From Trinickia terrae (GTDB taxonomy: Bacteria; Pseudomonadota; Gammaproteobacteria; Burkholderiales; Burkholderiaceae): 64,000 bases of DNA. The notes below the pieces were generated by a model. That model ran no database searches and was not told where the DNA came from. It was given only the letters and a program-made list of their open reading frames with translations. This document shows positions 1 through 8,787 of this stretch, piece by piece (position 1 is the first letter of the stretch; each line of letters opens with the position of its first letter). The stretch covers positions 105,828-169,827 of the forward strand of contig NZ_SWJE01000005.1 of assembly GCF_005144415.1 (NCBI RefSeq). Reading direction: 5' to 3'. Both the position numbers and the translations under genes were made by a program.

Positions 1-171
1 GGCGGCGGCTTGATCGGCATGCTGGTGGTGGCCGCCGTCAAGCAGATCATCAACAGCGCGACCGACCAGGGCTACAACATGGCCGGCGTGACAAGCGCTC
101 GCCTGCTGTCGGCCGGGAAGCCGGGCGGCATTCTCTACGGTCCGCGTTCGCCCAAGTACGGTACGGATTGA
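1..171 (+). CDS. C-terminal fragment of a probable DUF799/GNA1162-type lipoprotein
   Basis: The window opens inside this gene; only the last 56 codons are present, ending in TGA. The visible tail has a glycine/hydrophobic stretch (GLIGMLVVAAVKQI) and ends ARLLSAGKPGGILYGPRSPKYGTD. The RLLSAG...GILYGPRSPKYGTD ending resembles what I recall of the DUF799 (GNA1162-like) outer-membrane lipoprotein family; this is recognition from memory, not a search. The N-terminal lipobox that would confirm it lies outside the window. A 13-bp perfect hairpin follows about 50 bp downstream. In many Burkholderia flhF is preceded by flhA; here this unrelated gene takes that place. Confidence 0.5.
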   Translation, partial: GGGLIGMLVVAAVKQIINSATDQGYNMAGVTSARLLSAGKPGGILYGPRSPKYGTD

Positions 172-224
172 CACTCTGCGCGGCGGCTAGGCCGGTTCCA
201 TCGGTTGGCTAGCCCGCCCCAGGT

Positions 225-261
225 GGCGCCTGTTGCCCTGAAAACCGAGGCAACAGGCGCC
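225..261 (+). terminator. Perfect 13-bp hairpin downstream of the DUF799-like gene
   Basis: GGCGCCTGTTGCC (225-237) pairs perfectly with GGCAACAGGCGCC (249-261) around an 11-nt loop. No T-run follows, so termination is inferred from position and stem strength only. Confidence 0.5.
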
Positions 262-706
262 CATCTTCAGCAATAGCAGTCGTTATGGAAATCCCACCGA
301 GGCTGAGCGTCGTGCCCGTCGGCGTCTGGTCCGGCGCGTGATAGGTCTCCGTAAGCATAAAACGACGCTGCCCAACGGCAAATGAGCCAGGACTGCCGGC
401 CGCAGGCGAACCGCCTCCTGCGTCAAGGGGGCTCCCGCCGCCCGAACCCGCCGCCTGCCCGCCGCAGCCGCTCCTCCCCCGCCATCGCTCGAAATACACC
501 CCTTTCTCTGCCTTTATCCGCCGATCGTCGATTGACCTCGGCGGGAATAATCGATGTCAGTGGGAAACGGTCTGTCACCGCGCCCGTATCGAGGCGTCCC
601 GTGGCAGGCAGCGGCGGCTCGGCAAGACCGGACGAGCCGCGCTGTCGGAAGCCGTCATGCCAGATACGAGCACGATAAAAGTCGTCAACCTCATCGGGGG
701 TCTAGC
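262..706. other. Non-coding leader upstream of flhF
   Basis: About 445 bp with no convincing gene. Open frames in it are compositional artefacts of GC-rich DNA. It should hold the flhF promoter, but I found neither a clear sigma-28 site nor a GAATAGAG palindrome like those near flgB and fliE. Confidence 0.5.
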
Positions 707-2590
707 TTGAACATTCGTAAATTCATCGGTGCGACGAGCCGCGACGCACTGCGCCTCGTGCGCGAGGCCCTGGGCGCCGATGCGGTCGTGCTGTCCAACC
801 GCACGATGGACGACGGCAGCGTGGAGATCGTCGCGCTCGCCGACAGCGACCTCGCCTCGATCGCGCCGAAGGCCGGCGCCGCGTCCGGCATGCCCGCGCT
901 GCCCGCCGCACGATCCTCGTCGTTCGCGCAATCGAATCCCTACGCGAGCGGGATGCCCGATGTGTTTTCCGCCGTGTTCGGCGCGAGCCCGGAAGTCGGG
1001 GCGGACGTCGCGCAGGGCGCTGCGGTTTTGGACGCCGCCAAGCCGGCCGCTTCGCCGGAAAGCACCGATGCGGCGGACGCCGATCGCGACTGGCAAGCGC
1101 CGGCATCGTTCGAGCCGCGCGCCGGCTCGCGCGGCGAGCAGAACCAGGAAGCGCGCGCCGACGACATCGCGCCGCGCCTGGACACCCACGCCGGCCCGGC
1201 CCCGAAAGCCCCGAAGGCCCCGGCCCGCGCGGCGGCCGCCGAGCCGCTCGTCACGCGCGCGCCCGAAATGCCGCGCACGATGGCCGAATCGAATCCCTGG
1301 CTGATCGATCACGCGCGCCGCATCGCCGCGCAGAAGACGCAAGGCAATGCCGCGCAAGCCTCGAAGCCGCACGCGATGACGCCGGCCGCCGCCGCCGCGA
1401 AGGGCCTCGGCGCGCCGGGCAAGGTCCTCACCACCGAAGAGCTGGCCGCCGCCGCGCAGCCCGACTGGGCTCGCGAAGCGACGCAATCGGCCGCGCGCCG
1501 CGCCGCCGCGCGCCTCGGCCTGCCGCGGTCGGCGGTGGTCACGCCGGCCGGCGAAATCGACGGCGCCACGAGCTCGATGGCCGAGACGATCCGCGCGCGC
1601 GTCGAGCAGATGGTCAACGAGACCGTGATGAACGAGCTGTCGTCGATGCGCGGCATGATGGAAGAGCACTTTGCCGGCCTGCTGTGGGGCGACCGCCAGC
1701 GCCGCAGTCCGACGCACGGCGCGCTCACCAAGCACTTGTTCGCAGCGGGCTTCTCCGCGCAGCTCGTGCAGATGGTGGTCGACAAGATGCCGGAGGTCGC
1801 GGACATGGACGCCGGCATGGACTGGGTCAACACGGTGCTCGCCAACAACCTGCCCGTGCTCGAGAACGAAGATGCGCTGATGGAGCGCGGCGGCGTGTTC
1901 GCGCTGATGGGCCCGACGGGCGTCGGCAAGACGACGACCACCGCCAAGCTCGCAGCGCGCTGCGTGATGCGCTTCGGCGCGAGCAAGGTGGCGCTCCTCA
2001 CGACCGACAGCTACCGGATCGGCGGCCACGAGCAGCTGCGCATCTTCGGCAAGATCCTCGGCGTCTCCGTGCACGCGGTGAAGGACGCGGCCGACCTGCA
2101 GCTCGCGCTCGCCGAGCTGCGCAACAAGCACATCGTGCTGATCGACACGATCGGCATGAGCCAGCGCGACCGCATGGTCTCAGACCACATCGCGATGCTG
2201 TGCGGCGCGGGCCAGCCGGTGCATCGCCTCCTGCTGCTGAACGCGACGAGCCACGGCGACACGCTCAACGAGGTCGTGCAGGCCTACCAGAGCGCGCCGG
2301 GCCAGCCGGAGCTCGCTGGCTGCATCCTCACCAAGCTCGACGAGGCGACCAACCTCGGCAGCGTGCTCGACACCGTGATCCGCTACAAGCTGCCGGTGCA
2401 TTACGTGTCGACGGGCCAGAAGGTGCCGGAGAACCTCTACGTCGCCACCAAGAAATTCCTGATCAAGAGCGCGTTCTGCATTCCGCGCGACGGTTCGCCG
2501 TTCGTGCCGGAAGACGACGATGTCCCCGCACTGCTGTCGGCGCTGTCCGCGCGCTCGACGGCCGAGCTCCACGAGGTTCGATTTGGATAA
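707..2590 (+). CDS. flhF: Flagellar biosynthesis GTPase FlhF
   Basis: SRP-type GTPase that works with FlhG to set flagellar position and number at the cell pole. The 627-aa product starts at TTG 707, because family members begin M/L-NIRKFIGATSRDALRLVREALG; the longer upstream reading is not conserved. Residues 1-30 are the basic start, roughly 60-330 an Ala/Pro-rich variable linker, and 395-590 the NG GTPase domain: GPTGVGKT (402-409), TTDSYR (around 434), DTIG (480-483) and TKLD (542-545). Its stop overlaps the proposed flhG start, indicating translational coupling. It is first in an flhF-flhG-fliA run. Confidence 0.95.
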   Translation: MNIRKFIGATSRDALRLVREALGADAVVLSNRTMDDGSVEIVALADSDLASIAPKAGAASGMPALPAARSSSFAQSNPYASGMPDVFSAVFGASPEVGADVAQGAAVLDAAKPAASPESTDAADADRDWQAPASFEPRAGSRGEQNQEARADDIAPRLDTHAGPAPKAPKAPARAAAAEPLVTRAPEMPRTMAESNPWLIDHARRIAAQKTQGNAAQASKPHAMTPAAAAAKGLGAPGKVLTTEELAAAAQPDWAREATQSAARRAAARLGLPRSAVVTPAGEIDGATSSMAETIRARVEQMVNETVMNELSSMRGMMEEHFAGLLWGDRQRRSPTHGALTKHLFAAGFSAQLVQMVVDKMPEVADMDAGMDWVNTVLANNLPVLENEDALMERGGVFALMGPTGVGKTTTTAKLAARCVMRFGASKVALLTTDSYRIGGHEQLRIFGKILGVSVHAVKDAADLQLALAELRNKHIVLIDTIGMSQRDRMVSDHIAMLCGAGQPVHRLLLLNATSHGDTLNEVVQAYQSAPGQPELAGCILTKLDEATNLGSVLDTVIRYKLPVHYVSTGQKVPENLYVATKKFLIKSAFCIPRDGSPFVPEDDDVPALLSALSARSTAELHEVRFG

Positions 2591-3488
2591 GGTCATGATC
2601 GACCAGGCAGAAGGACTGAGGCGGTTGTTGAGCAGGAGCGGTTCGCGCGTGGTGGCGGTCACGGGCGGATCGAGCCACGTCGGGCGTACGTCGACGGTCG
2701 TGAATCTCGCCGCGGCGCTTGCGGCGCAGGGCAAGGACGTGCTCGTCATCGACGAGTGCCTCGGCGAGAACTCGGTGTCGGCGATGCTGGGCGGCGTTTC
2801 GAGCGCGAGAGGCGCGGGCGGTTTCAACGCCGTGATGCGCGGCGAGATGCCGATCGAAGAGGCGGCGGCGCGGCATCCGCTCGGCTTCTCGGTGCTGGCG
2901 GCGGCGCGCCACCTCAGCGAGGGCTGCGCGCCCGAGCAGTTCGGCGCGGTGCTCGACGGACCGGCCGACGTCGTGCTGATCGATGCGCAGCTCGACCGGC
3001 ACGGCGCGCTGTCGGCGCTTGCGATGCGCGCGCACGACGTGCTGATCGTCACGCGCGTGGCGGCGCTCGCGATCACCGAGGCGTATGCGTGCATGAAACG
3101 GCTGCACTACGCGCACGCGATCGGGCAGTTCCGCGTGCTGCTGAATCACGTATCGAGCGTCGCGGACGCGCACACCGCGTTCGAGAACCTCGCCGACGTC
3201 GCGGGGCGGTATCTCACGGTGCAGATCACGGACGCGGGCTTTGTGTCGTCCGATCCGCTGATGGAGCGCTCGTTCGAGCTGTCGCGCTGCGTGGTCGACG
3301 CGTTTCCGTCGACGCCCGCGGCGCGCGACTACCGGCATCTCGCCGCCGAGATGCTCTATTGGCCGATGCGCGCGGTGACGTTCTCGCGCGCGCCGCACGA
3401 TGCGGCAACGCAGCCGGCGGCGACGGCGGTGCCCGCGGGCCTGCCGCAGGCGCGGCACGCGGACAAGCCGTCCGCGCAGCACGCGTGA
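2583..3488 (+). CDS. flhG: FlhG/FleN/YlxH-type MinD-like flagellar number regulator
   Basis: MinD/ParA-family partner of FlhF that limits flagellar number. I chose TTG 2583 (301 aa) because GAGGT lies 5 nt upstream at 2573-2577; ATG 2595 is the alternative. The N-terminal helix DQAEGLRRLL matches the DQAxxLR motif known to stimulate FlhF GTPase in other FlhG proteins. The P-loop region reads TGGSSHVGRTST (27-38): the usual KGGxGKT/S is degenerate, with Arg in place of the P-loop Lys. A Walker B-like VVLIDAQ is present. The gene overlaps flhF by 8 nt and precedes fliA by 119 nt. Confidence 0.9.
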   Translation: MDKVMIDQAEGLRRLLSRSGSRVVAVTGGSSHVGRTSTVVNLAAALAAQGKDVLVIDECLGENSVSAMLGGVSSARGAGGFNAVMRGEMPIEEAAARHPLGFSVLAAARHLSEGCAPEQFGAVLDGPADVVLIDAQLDRHGALSALAMRAHDVLIVTRVAALAITEAYACMKRLHYAHAIGQFRVLLNHVSSVADAHTAFENLADVAGRYLTVQITDAGFVSSDPLMERSFELSRCVVDAFPSTPAARDYRHLAAEMLYWPMRAVTFSRAPHDAATQPAATAVPAGLPQARHADKPSAQHA

Positions 3489-3517
3489 GACGAAGGGACG
3501 AAGCCCGCCGAGGGCCT

Positions 3518-3593
3518 GGAGTAAGTGCTCTGCACTAACTCCAGACAACCTCGGCATGGGATCGGAGTAGGCGCTGAAGCGCCAACGCCGATC
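3518..3593. repeat. Two tandem hairpins between flhG and fliA
   Basis: Hairpin 1 (3518-3542) pairs GGAGTAAGTGC with GCACTAACTCC, with one mismatch. Hairpin 2 (3560-3593) pairs GATCGG..GGCGCT with GCGCC..CCGATC around GAA. Hairpin 2 with its flanks (CATGGGA...TCGACA) is closely similar to 10285-10323 upstream of flgN, so this is a repeat family. It ends 14 nt before the fliA ATG and abuts the AGGAG ribosome-binding site. Confidence 0.75.
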
Positions 3594-3607
3594 GACAGGA
3601 GAACACG

Positions 3608-4339
3608 ATGTACAACGCTCAAGGCAAGATGTCCCAGGAGGACGTGCTGACGCAGTACGCGCCTCTGGTGCGCCGGCTCGGCTTGCAGCTCGTGGCGAAG
3701 ATGCCGGCGAGCGTGGACCTGGACGACCTGATCCAGGCCGGGATGATCGGCCTGCTCGACGCGGCGAGCCGCTACAAGGAAGACCAGGGCGCGCAGTTCG
3801 AGACCTACGCGAGCCAGCGCATCCGCGGCGCGATGCTCGACGAGCTGCGCAGCAACGACTGGCTGCCGCGCAGCCTGCGCAAGACCTCGCGCGAAGTGGA
3901 GTACGCGGTGCACCAGGTCGAGCAGCAGCTGGGCCGCTCGGCGAGCGAGACCGAGGTCGCGCAGCAATTGAAGATGCCGCTCGATGCGTATCAGTCGATG
4001 CTGCAGGACCTGCACGGCAGCCAGCTCATCTACTACGAAGACTTCGACCGCTCCGCCGACGACGAGCCGTTCCTCGACCGCTATTGCGTCGACCATTCCG
4101 ATCCGCTCTCGGCGCTGCTCGACGAGAGCCTGCGCTCGGCGCTGATCGAAGCGATCGATCGCCTGCCCGAACGCGAGAAGCTCCTGATGTCGCTCTACTA
4201 CGAGCGCGGCATGAACCTGCGCGAGATCGGCGCGGTGATGGAAGTGAGCGAATCGCGCGTATGCCAGCTGCACAGCCAGGCCGTGGCGCGCCTGCGCACG
4301 CGGCTGCGCGAAATGGCGTGGGCTAGCGCGGAAAACTGA
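3608..4339 (+). CDS. fliA: RNA polymerase sigma-28 factor FliA
   Basis: Flagellar sigma factor that transcribes late flagellar genes and is held inactive by FlgM until the hook is complete. The 243-aa length is normal for the family. Region 2 is seen in VDLDDLIQAGMIGLLDAASRY and FETYASQRIRGAMLDELR (about residues 35-85). Region 4 is near the C-terminus (LPEREKLLMSLYYERGMNLREIG, then the helix-turn-helix VSESRVCQLHSQA). AGGAG lies 7 nt before the ATG. Two close sigma-28 promoter matches occur in this window, upstream of flgM and of the YcgR gene. Confidence 0.97.
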   Translation: MYNAQGKMSQEDVLTQYAPLVRRLGLQLVAKMPASVDLDDLIQAGMIGLLDAASRYKEDQGAQFETYASQRIRGAMLDELRSNDWLPRSLRKTSREVEYAVHQVEQQLGRSASETEVAQQLKMPLDAYQSMLQDLHGSQLIYYEDFDRSADDEPFLDRYCVDHSDPLSALLDESLRSALIEAIDRLPEREKLLMSLYYERGMNLREIGAVMEVSESRVCQLHSQAVARLRTRLREMAWASAEN

Positions 4340-4424
4340 TTCGACGGCGTGCCGCAGCGGGGTCGATGCAACGTCGATGCCCGGTGCGCCGGAGCAGGAT
4401 AAATCCCCAACAAGCATGGAAAAC

Positions 4425-4460
4425 GAGAAGCGCGGCAAATGGCTGCGCTCTTTGTTTTAT
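4425..4460 (+). terminator. Probable rho-independent terminator after fliA
   Basis: An AGCGCGGC/GCTGCGCT stem (one mismatch), extended by flanking GA/TC pairs, is followed by CTTTGTTTTATT. It separates fliA from the fimbrial operon. Confidence 0.65.
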
Positions 4461-4743
4461 TCGCGCGCCGGATACCTTATCTCTAAATGAGCCTTTTGGT
4501 AAATGGCATTTTCGCCAAGCGTGCCCGCGTGCGGAAAGGTTTGTCTATTGCCAATGGACAGCGAATTTAGATATCGTTGGAATTGCCTACTTTTTTGATC
4601 TGTATCGACTTAAGTCGATCGCTATTCCCGTGTCGGCATATCAAAAAACTGACTGTGCATAAATTTCTGTTTTTGGGATTAGGGCGATGCTAAATTACGG
4701 TCGCTTTGCATTTCCGATAATCGCGATACTGAGGGTATTCAAA
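4461..4743 (+). promoter_or_regulatory. AT-rich upstream region of the fimbrial operon
   Basis: About 280 bp that are visibly AT-richer than the rest of the window, with runs such as TTTTTTGATC and CATAAATTTCTGTTTTTGGG. It contains the 16-bp perfect palindrome at 4604-4619. GAGGG lies about 8 nt before the fimA ATG. This is the likely fimA promoter and perhaps a target of an H-NS-type silencer. The promoter elements themselves were not resolved. Confidence 0.5.
4604..4619. promoter_or_regulatory. 16-bp perfect palindrome upstream of fimA
   Basis: ATCGACTTAAGTCGAT is its own reverse complement. It lies 124 bp before the fimA start in AT-rich DNA, which suits an operator for a dimeric regulator. 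The regulator is unknown. Confidence 0.45.
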
Positions 4744-5274
4744 ATGCTTAAATCATTCGTGCGCCGTTCGTGCGCCGTCGCGCTGCTGTCTGGCGCATTC
4801 GTTTCCGGGCTGGCGTGCGCGCAAACCGCCACGACCGGCACGATCAATTTCACCGGCAGCGTGACTGCGGTGCCGTGCGAAATCGATACTGCTGCCACGT
4901 CCGGCACGGTCACCATGGCGAAAGTCTTCGCCAACGACTTTACGGCAGTCGGCTCCACGGCCGGCACCACCAGCTTCAAGATCGCGCTGAAGAATTGCGG
5001 TACGGCCACCAACGGCGCCACCGTCACGTTCACGGGCACTGCCGATTCGGACAACGCCACCGCCTTGAAAACCAGCGGCGGCGCGACGGGCGTCGCACTG
5101 CAGCTCGTCGACGACAGCGGTACGCCGGTCAGCGTCGGCTCGGCGTCGAAGACCTACACGATCAGCGAGGGCAGCAACACGTTCAACTTTGCCGCCCGCT
5201 ACATCGCGACGAACGCCACGATCGGCAGCGGCAACGCCAACGCGACCGCGCTCTTCGCCCTCACCTACAAATAA
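4744..5274 (+). CDS. fimA: Type 1 fimbrial major subunit
   Basis: Structural pilin exported through Sec and assembled by the chaperone-usher pathway. The 176-aa protein starts at ATG 4744, supported by GAGGG upstream and by the signal peptide (LKSFVRRS...SGLACA, cut near residue 26). Mature features are typical of pilins: TINFTGSV start, a Cys45-Cys85 pair for the single disulfide, and a C-terminal beta-zipper ending ALFALTYK with a penultimate-type Tyr. It is first in a fimA-chaperone-usher-adhesin operon. A stem-loop follows the stop and could favour fimA mRNA over the downstream genes. Confidence 0.92.
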   Translation: MLKSFVRRSCAVALLSGAFVSGLACAQTATTGTINFTGSVTAVPCEIDTAATSGTVTMAKVFANDFTAVGSTAGTTSFKIALKNCGTATNGATVTFTGTADSDNATALKTSGGATGVALQLVDDSGTPVSVGSASKTYTISEGSNTFNFAARYIATNATIGSGNANATALFALTYK

Positions 5275-5307
5275 CCGGGCTGGCGGGCCAGGCCGGCCGC
5301 CGCCAAG

Positions 5308-5327
5308 CACGCGGCGTATGCCGCGTG
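5308..5327 (+). promoter_or_regulatory. Intercistronic stem-loop between pilin and chaperone genes
   Basis: CACGCGGC pairs perfectly with GCCGCGTG around GTAT. In pilin operons such structures can stabilise or partially terminate transcripts so that the major pilin is in excess. That role here is inferred. Confidence 0.5.
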
Positions 5328-5346
5328 AAACCTCGGGAGATGTTTC

Positions 5347-6117
5347 ATGCGTTTTTCCAGAATCGCACAAGCGGCCGTGGCCGCAACGATCGCGCTTTCC
5401 AGCCTCGGCGCCCAGGCCGGCATCCAGGTGGGCGGCACCCGCGTCATTTTCGACGCCAAGAGCGACAAGCGCGAAACCACGCTCGCCGTGCGTAACAAAG
5501 GCGATACGCCTTACGTGGTCCAGGCCTTCATCGACGACGGCGCGGGCGACACGAAGAACATGCCGTTCACCGTGACGCCGCCGCTGGTCCGCCTCGAAGG
5601 CGGCAAGGAGCAGCTGCTGATGATTCGCCGCGTCGAGGGCAAGACGCAGCTGCCGTCCGACCGCGAGTCCGTCTTCTGGGTCGACGTGAAGGAAATCCCG
5701 CCGACCGACCGGAGCCTGCAGAAGGACGCCAGCGCCCTGAAAATCGCCGTGCTCACGCGCGTCAAGCTCTTCTACCGTCCGGCCGGGCTCACGGGCAACG
5801 CCGCCGACGCGCCCGCGCAGCTGAAATGGTCGGCGGTGCCTGGCCAGAACGGCCGCGGCGCCGCGCTCAAGGTCAGCAACCCGACGCCTTACCACGTCAC
5901 GTTCTCGACGATCGAAGTAGACGGCGCGCAGAAGGAAAGCATCAACGCCGACATGGTCGAGCCGCAAAGCGATCTGCTGATTCCGATTCCGGAGCGCGCG
6001 GTGTCGAAGGTGGGGCCCGTCAAGTTCAGCTACACGACCATCAACGACTACGGCGCCGTGACGCCAGCTACGCAGGTGACGGCATCGCCTTCGGCCGCGC
6101 GGGCCGCATCGCAGTAG
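5347..6117 (+). CDS. fimC: Periplasmic fimbrial chaperone (PapD/FimC family)
   Basis: Binds pilin subunits by donor-strand complementation in the periplasm and delivers them to the usher. The 256-aa protein has a signal peptide cut after LGAQA (about residue 24). The two Ig-like domains show family signatures: GTRVIFD and TLAVRNKGDTPYVVQAFID in the first strands, TPPLVRLEGGKEQLLMIRR, FWVDVKEIPP, and the KIAVLTRVKLFYRP motif before domain 2. Domain 2 has VSNPTPYHVTF. It lies 72 bp after fimA and 7 bp before the usher gene. Confidence 0.93.
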   Translation: MRFSRIAQAAVAATIALSSLGAQAGIQVGGTRVIFDAKSDKRETTLAVRNKGDTPYVVQAFIDDGAGDTKNMPFTVTPPLVRLEGGKEQLLMIRRVEGKTQLPSDRESVFWVDVKEIPPTDRSLQKDASALKIAVLTRVKLFYRPAGLTGNAADAPAQLKWSAVPGQNGRGAALKVSNPTPYHVTFSTIEVDGAQKESINADMVEPQSDLLIPIPERAVSKVGPVKFSYTTINDYGAVTPATQVTASPSAARAASQ

Positions 6118-6124
6118 GTCTCTC

Positions 6125-8704
6125 GTGCCCCGGCGCGCCGCGACAGGCCGTCGGCCTCGCGGTGCGGCCGACGGCTCCTTCCGAATACGCGACATCGCTT
6201 TGGCGGTCGCGTTTTTCGCGTATTCGCTCGGCGCGCAGGCGCAGCAGAAGCTCGACTTCGACCCGGCCTTTCTGGAGCTGGGTGGCGGGCAGGGCGCAGC
6301 GGACCTGTCGATGTTCGCCACCGGCAACCGCCTGCTGCCGGGCCGCTACCTCGTCGATGTCGAAGTCAACGGCGAGCTTGCCGACAAGCGCGAGATCGCC
6401 TTCATCTCCGACGAGCCGGACGCGACGGCGCACGACGCCGTGCCTTGCCTCACGCGCGACATGCTCGCCGAGTGGGGCGTCAATGTCGCGGCGTTCCCCG
6501 AGCTGGCGCAAGCGCCTGCGGACGAATGCGTCGAGATTGCGCGCACGATTCCCGATGCGAAAGTCGCGTTCGACAGCTATCGGCAATTGCTCCAGGTGAG
6601 CGTGCCGCAGGCGGCGATGAAGCGCCGCGCGCGCGGCTGGGTCGACCCGTCGAAATGGGATCAGGGCATTCCCGCTGCGCTGCTCGACTACCAGCTGAAC
6701 GCCGCGCAGTACGCCGGCAGCAACTATAGCAACTCGCCGTCGCGCACTTCGCTCTACGCGGGCCTGCGCGGCGGCGTCAACTTCGGCCCCTGGCGCCTCG
6801 CGTACGAGTCGTCGTTCCTGCGCGGGCTGAACGGCGCGAGCCAGTTCGAGCTGATCGACACCTACCTCACGCGCGACATCGTGAGCTGGAACAGCCGCCT
6901 GACGGTCGGCGACGGCACGACGCCATCGAGCATCTTCGACGGCTTCCAGTTCCGCGGCGTGCAGCTCGGCACCGACGAGAGCATGCTGCCCGACAGCCTG
7001 CAAGGCTATGCGCCGACGATCCACGGCGTCGCGCAGACCAACGCGCAGGTGACGGTGCGGCAGAACGGCTACGTGATCTACAACACGTTCGTGCCGCCGG
7101 GGCCGTTCACGATCGACGACCTCTACCCGACCTCGTCGTCGGGCGACATGGAGGTGACGATCACGGAGGCCGACGGCCGCGTCACCAAGTTCATCCAGCC
7201 GTACGCAGCCGTGCCGCTGCTGCTGCGCGCCGGCTCATGGCGCTACAACGTGACCGCGGGCCAGTACCGCGACGGCATCGCCAACACGCATCCCACGTTC
7301 GGCATGGCGACGCTCGCGCACGGCCTGCCCGGCGAGTTTTCGCTGTACGGCGGCGTGATCGGCACCGACATGTACCAGGCCGCGCTCGCGGGCATCGGCA
7401 AGAACCTGGGGCGCTTCGGCGCGGTGTCGTTCGACGTGACGCACGCGCGCAGCGAGACCAATCTCGCCGATACGAACGTGGTCACCGGCAACTCGTTCCG
7501 CTTCCTCTACGCGAAGACGTTCGCCGGCAGCGGTACGGACGTGCGCGTGCTGGGCTACCGCTATTCGACCTCCGGCTACCGCAGCTTCGCCGATGCCGTG
7601 CAGCTGCGCGACGGCACCGAATCGCTCGCGCTCGGCGCGAAGCGCGCGCGCGTGGAAGGCACGATCAATCAGCGTCTCGGCGGTTTCGGCTCGGTGTACG
7701 CGACCATCGGCACGCAGAGCTACTGGAACGGCGGCGGCACGAGCGAGCTGTTCCAGGTGGGCTATACGGGGCAGGCCGCTCGCGTGTCCTACGGCGTCTA
7801 CGGCACGTACAACAAGGGCAACGGCGTGCCGACGAGCTGGAACGTGTCGCTCTCGCTGTCGGTGCCGCTCGACGTGCTGTTCGGCCGCGGCAACCTGCCG
7901 GGCGGCGGCAACAGCCAGGGCGTCACGTACTTCGCGAGCCGCGACAACGAGAACCGCCTCAACCAGCAGGCGACGCTGTCGGGCACCGCAGGCGATAACC
8001 AGCAGTTCAACTACAGCCTGAGCGCGGCGCACTCGAACGAATCGTCGGCGAGCGGCACGGCCACGGCGAGCTACCTCGCGCCGTTCGGGCGCTACGACCT
8101 GTCGGTGGCGAGCGGCAGCGGCTATACGCAGGCGGCCGTGACCGCGGCGGGCGGCGTCGTCGTGCACGGCGGCGGCGTGACGTTCTCGCAGCCGCTGGGC
8201 GAGACGGTCGGCTTGGTCGAGGTGCCGGGCGTGCGCGGCGTGCGCTTCGAGACGAATCCGGGCGTCGCCACCGATGGTGCGGGCTACGCGGTGATTCCTT
8301 ATCTGAATCCGTATCGGATCAATCGCGTCACCGTGAGGACGCGCGGCCTGCCCGAGGACGTCAGCCTCGACAACCCGGTGCTGGAAATCGTGCCGACGCG
8401 TGGCGCGGTGGCGGCGGGGACGTTCGAGTCGAAGGTCGGGCATCAGGCGATGTTGATGCTCAAGGGACCGGACGGCAAGCCGGTGCCGATGGGGGCGATG
8501 GTCGAAAACGACGAGGGGCAGGAGCTTGGCGTGGTCGGCATGGATGGCGCGGCGTTCGTCAGCGGGCTGCCGGCGTTGACGGGGCAGGTGGTAGTCCATT
8601 GGGGCGCCGAACGTGAGCACGCATGCCACATCACTTATTCTCTGCCGCCGGTCAAGTCGAATGGCGACGCTTATCCGCAGATCGAAGGGACGTGTCAGCC
8701 CTAG
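6125..8704 (+). CDS. fimD: Outer-membrane fimbrial usher (FimD family)
   Basis: Twin-domain usher that forms the outer-membrane pore and orders pilus subunits. The 859-aa protein starts at GTG 6125, 7 nt after the chaperone stop. An N-terminal leader with an internal hydrophobic signal (IALAVAFFAYSLGAQA) precedes the usher start FDPAFLELGGG. The N-terminal domain is at about 40-160, then the beta-barrel with plug (YAPTIHGVAQTNAQVTVRQNG, TIDDLYPTSSSGDMEVTI). The C-terminal domains include KGPDGKPVPMGA and a closing pair of Cys residues. The length is normal for ushers. Confidence 0.94.
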   Translation: MPRRAATGRRPRGAADGSFRIRDIALAVAFFAYSLGAQAQQKLDFDPAFLELGGGQGAADLSMFATGNRLLPGRYLVDVEVNGELADKREIAFISDEPDATAHDAVPCLTRDMLAEWGVNVAAFPELAQAPADECVEIARTIPDAKVAFDSYRQLLQVSVPQAAMKRRARGWVDPSKWDQGIPAALLDYQLNAAQYAGSNYSNSPSRTSLYAGLRGGVNFGPWRLAYESSFLRGLNGASQFELIDTYLTRDIVSWNSRLTVGDGTTPSSIFDGFQFRGVQLGTDESMLPDSLQGYAPTIHGVAQTNAQVTVRQNGYVIYNTFVPPGPFTIDDLYPTSSSGDMEVTITEADGRVTKFIQPYAAVPLLLRAGSWRYNVTAGQYRDGIANTHPTFGMATLAHGLPGEFSLYGGVIGTDMYQAALAGIGKNLGRFGAVSFDVTHARSETNLADTNVVTGNSFRFLYAKTFAGSGTDVRVLGYRYSTSGYRSFADAVQLRDGTESLALGAKRARVEGTINQRLGGFGSVYATIGTQSYWNGGGTSELFQVGYTGQAARVSYGVYGTYNKGNGVPTSWNVSLSLSVPLDVLFGRGNLPGGGNSQGVTYFASRDNENRLNQQATLSGTAGDNQQFNYSLSAAHSNESSASGTATASYLAPFGRYDLSVASGSGYTQAAVTAAGGVVVHGGGVTFSQPLGETVGLVEVPGVRGVRFETNPGVATDGAGYAVIPYLNPYRINRVTVRTRGLPEDVSLDNPVLEIVPTRGAVAAGTFESKVGHQAMLMLKGPDGKPVPMGAMVENDEGQELGVVGMDGAAFVSGLPALTGQVVVHWGAEREHACHITYSLPPVKSNGDAYPQIEGTCQP

Positions 8705-8787
8705 TGGCGAAGCACGCTGCGATCTCGCCCGGCGTGCGGGACGTGGAAGCAGGCACGTTGAACTACATCAAACGAATGAGGCATGCG

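Noticed and set aside
209-499. Minus-strand 96-codon frame upstream of flhF
   Set aside because: Gly-rich low-complexity product overlapping a terminator hairpin; no recognisable motif.
575-2131. 518-codon minus-strand reading frame
   Set aside because: Antisense to flhF; Arg/Gly/His-rich shadow of high-GC coding DNA.
4366-4662. 98-codon frame downstream of fliA
   Set aside because: Spans the terminator and the AT-rich promoter region; no ribosome-binding site and no family resemblance.
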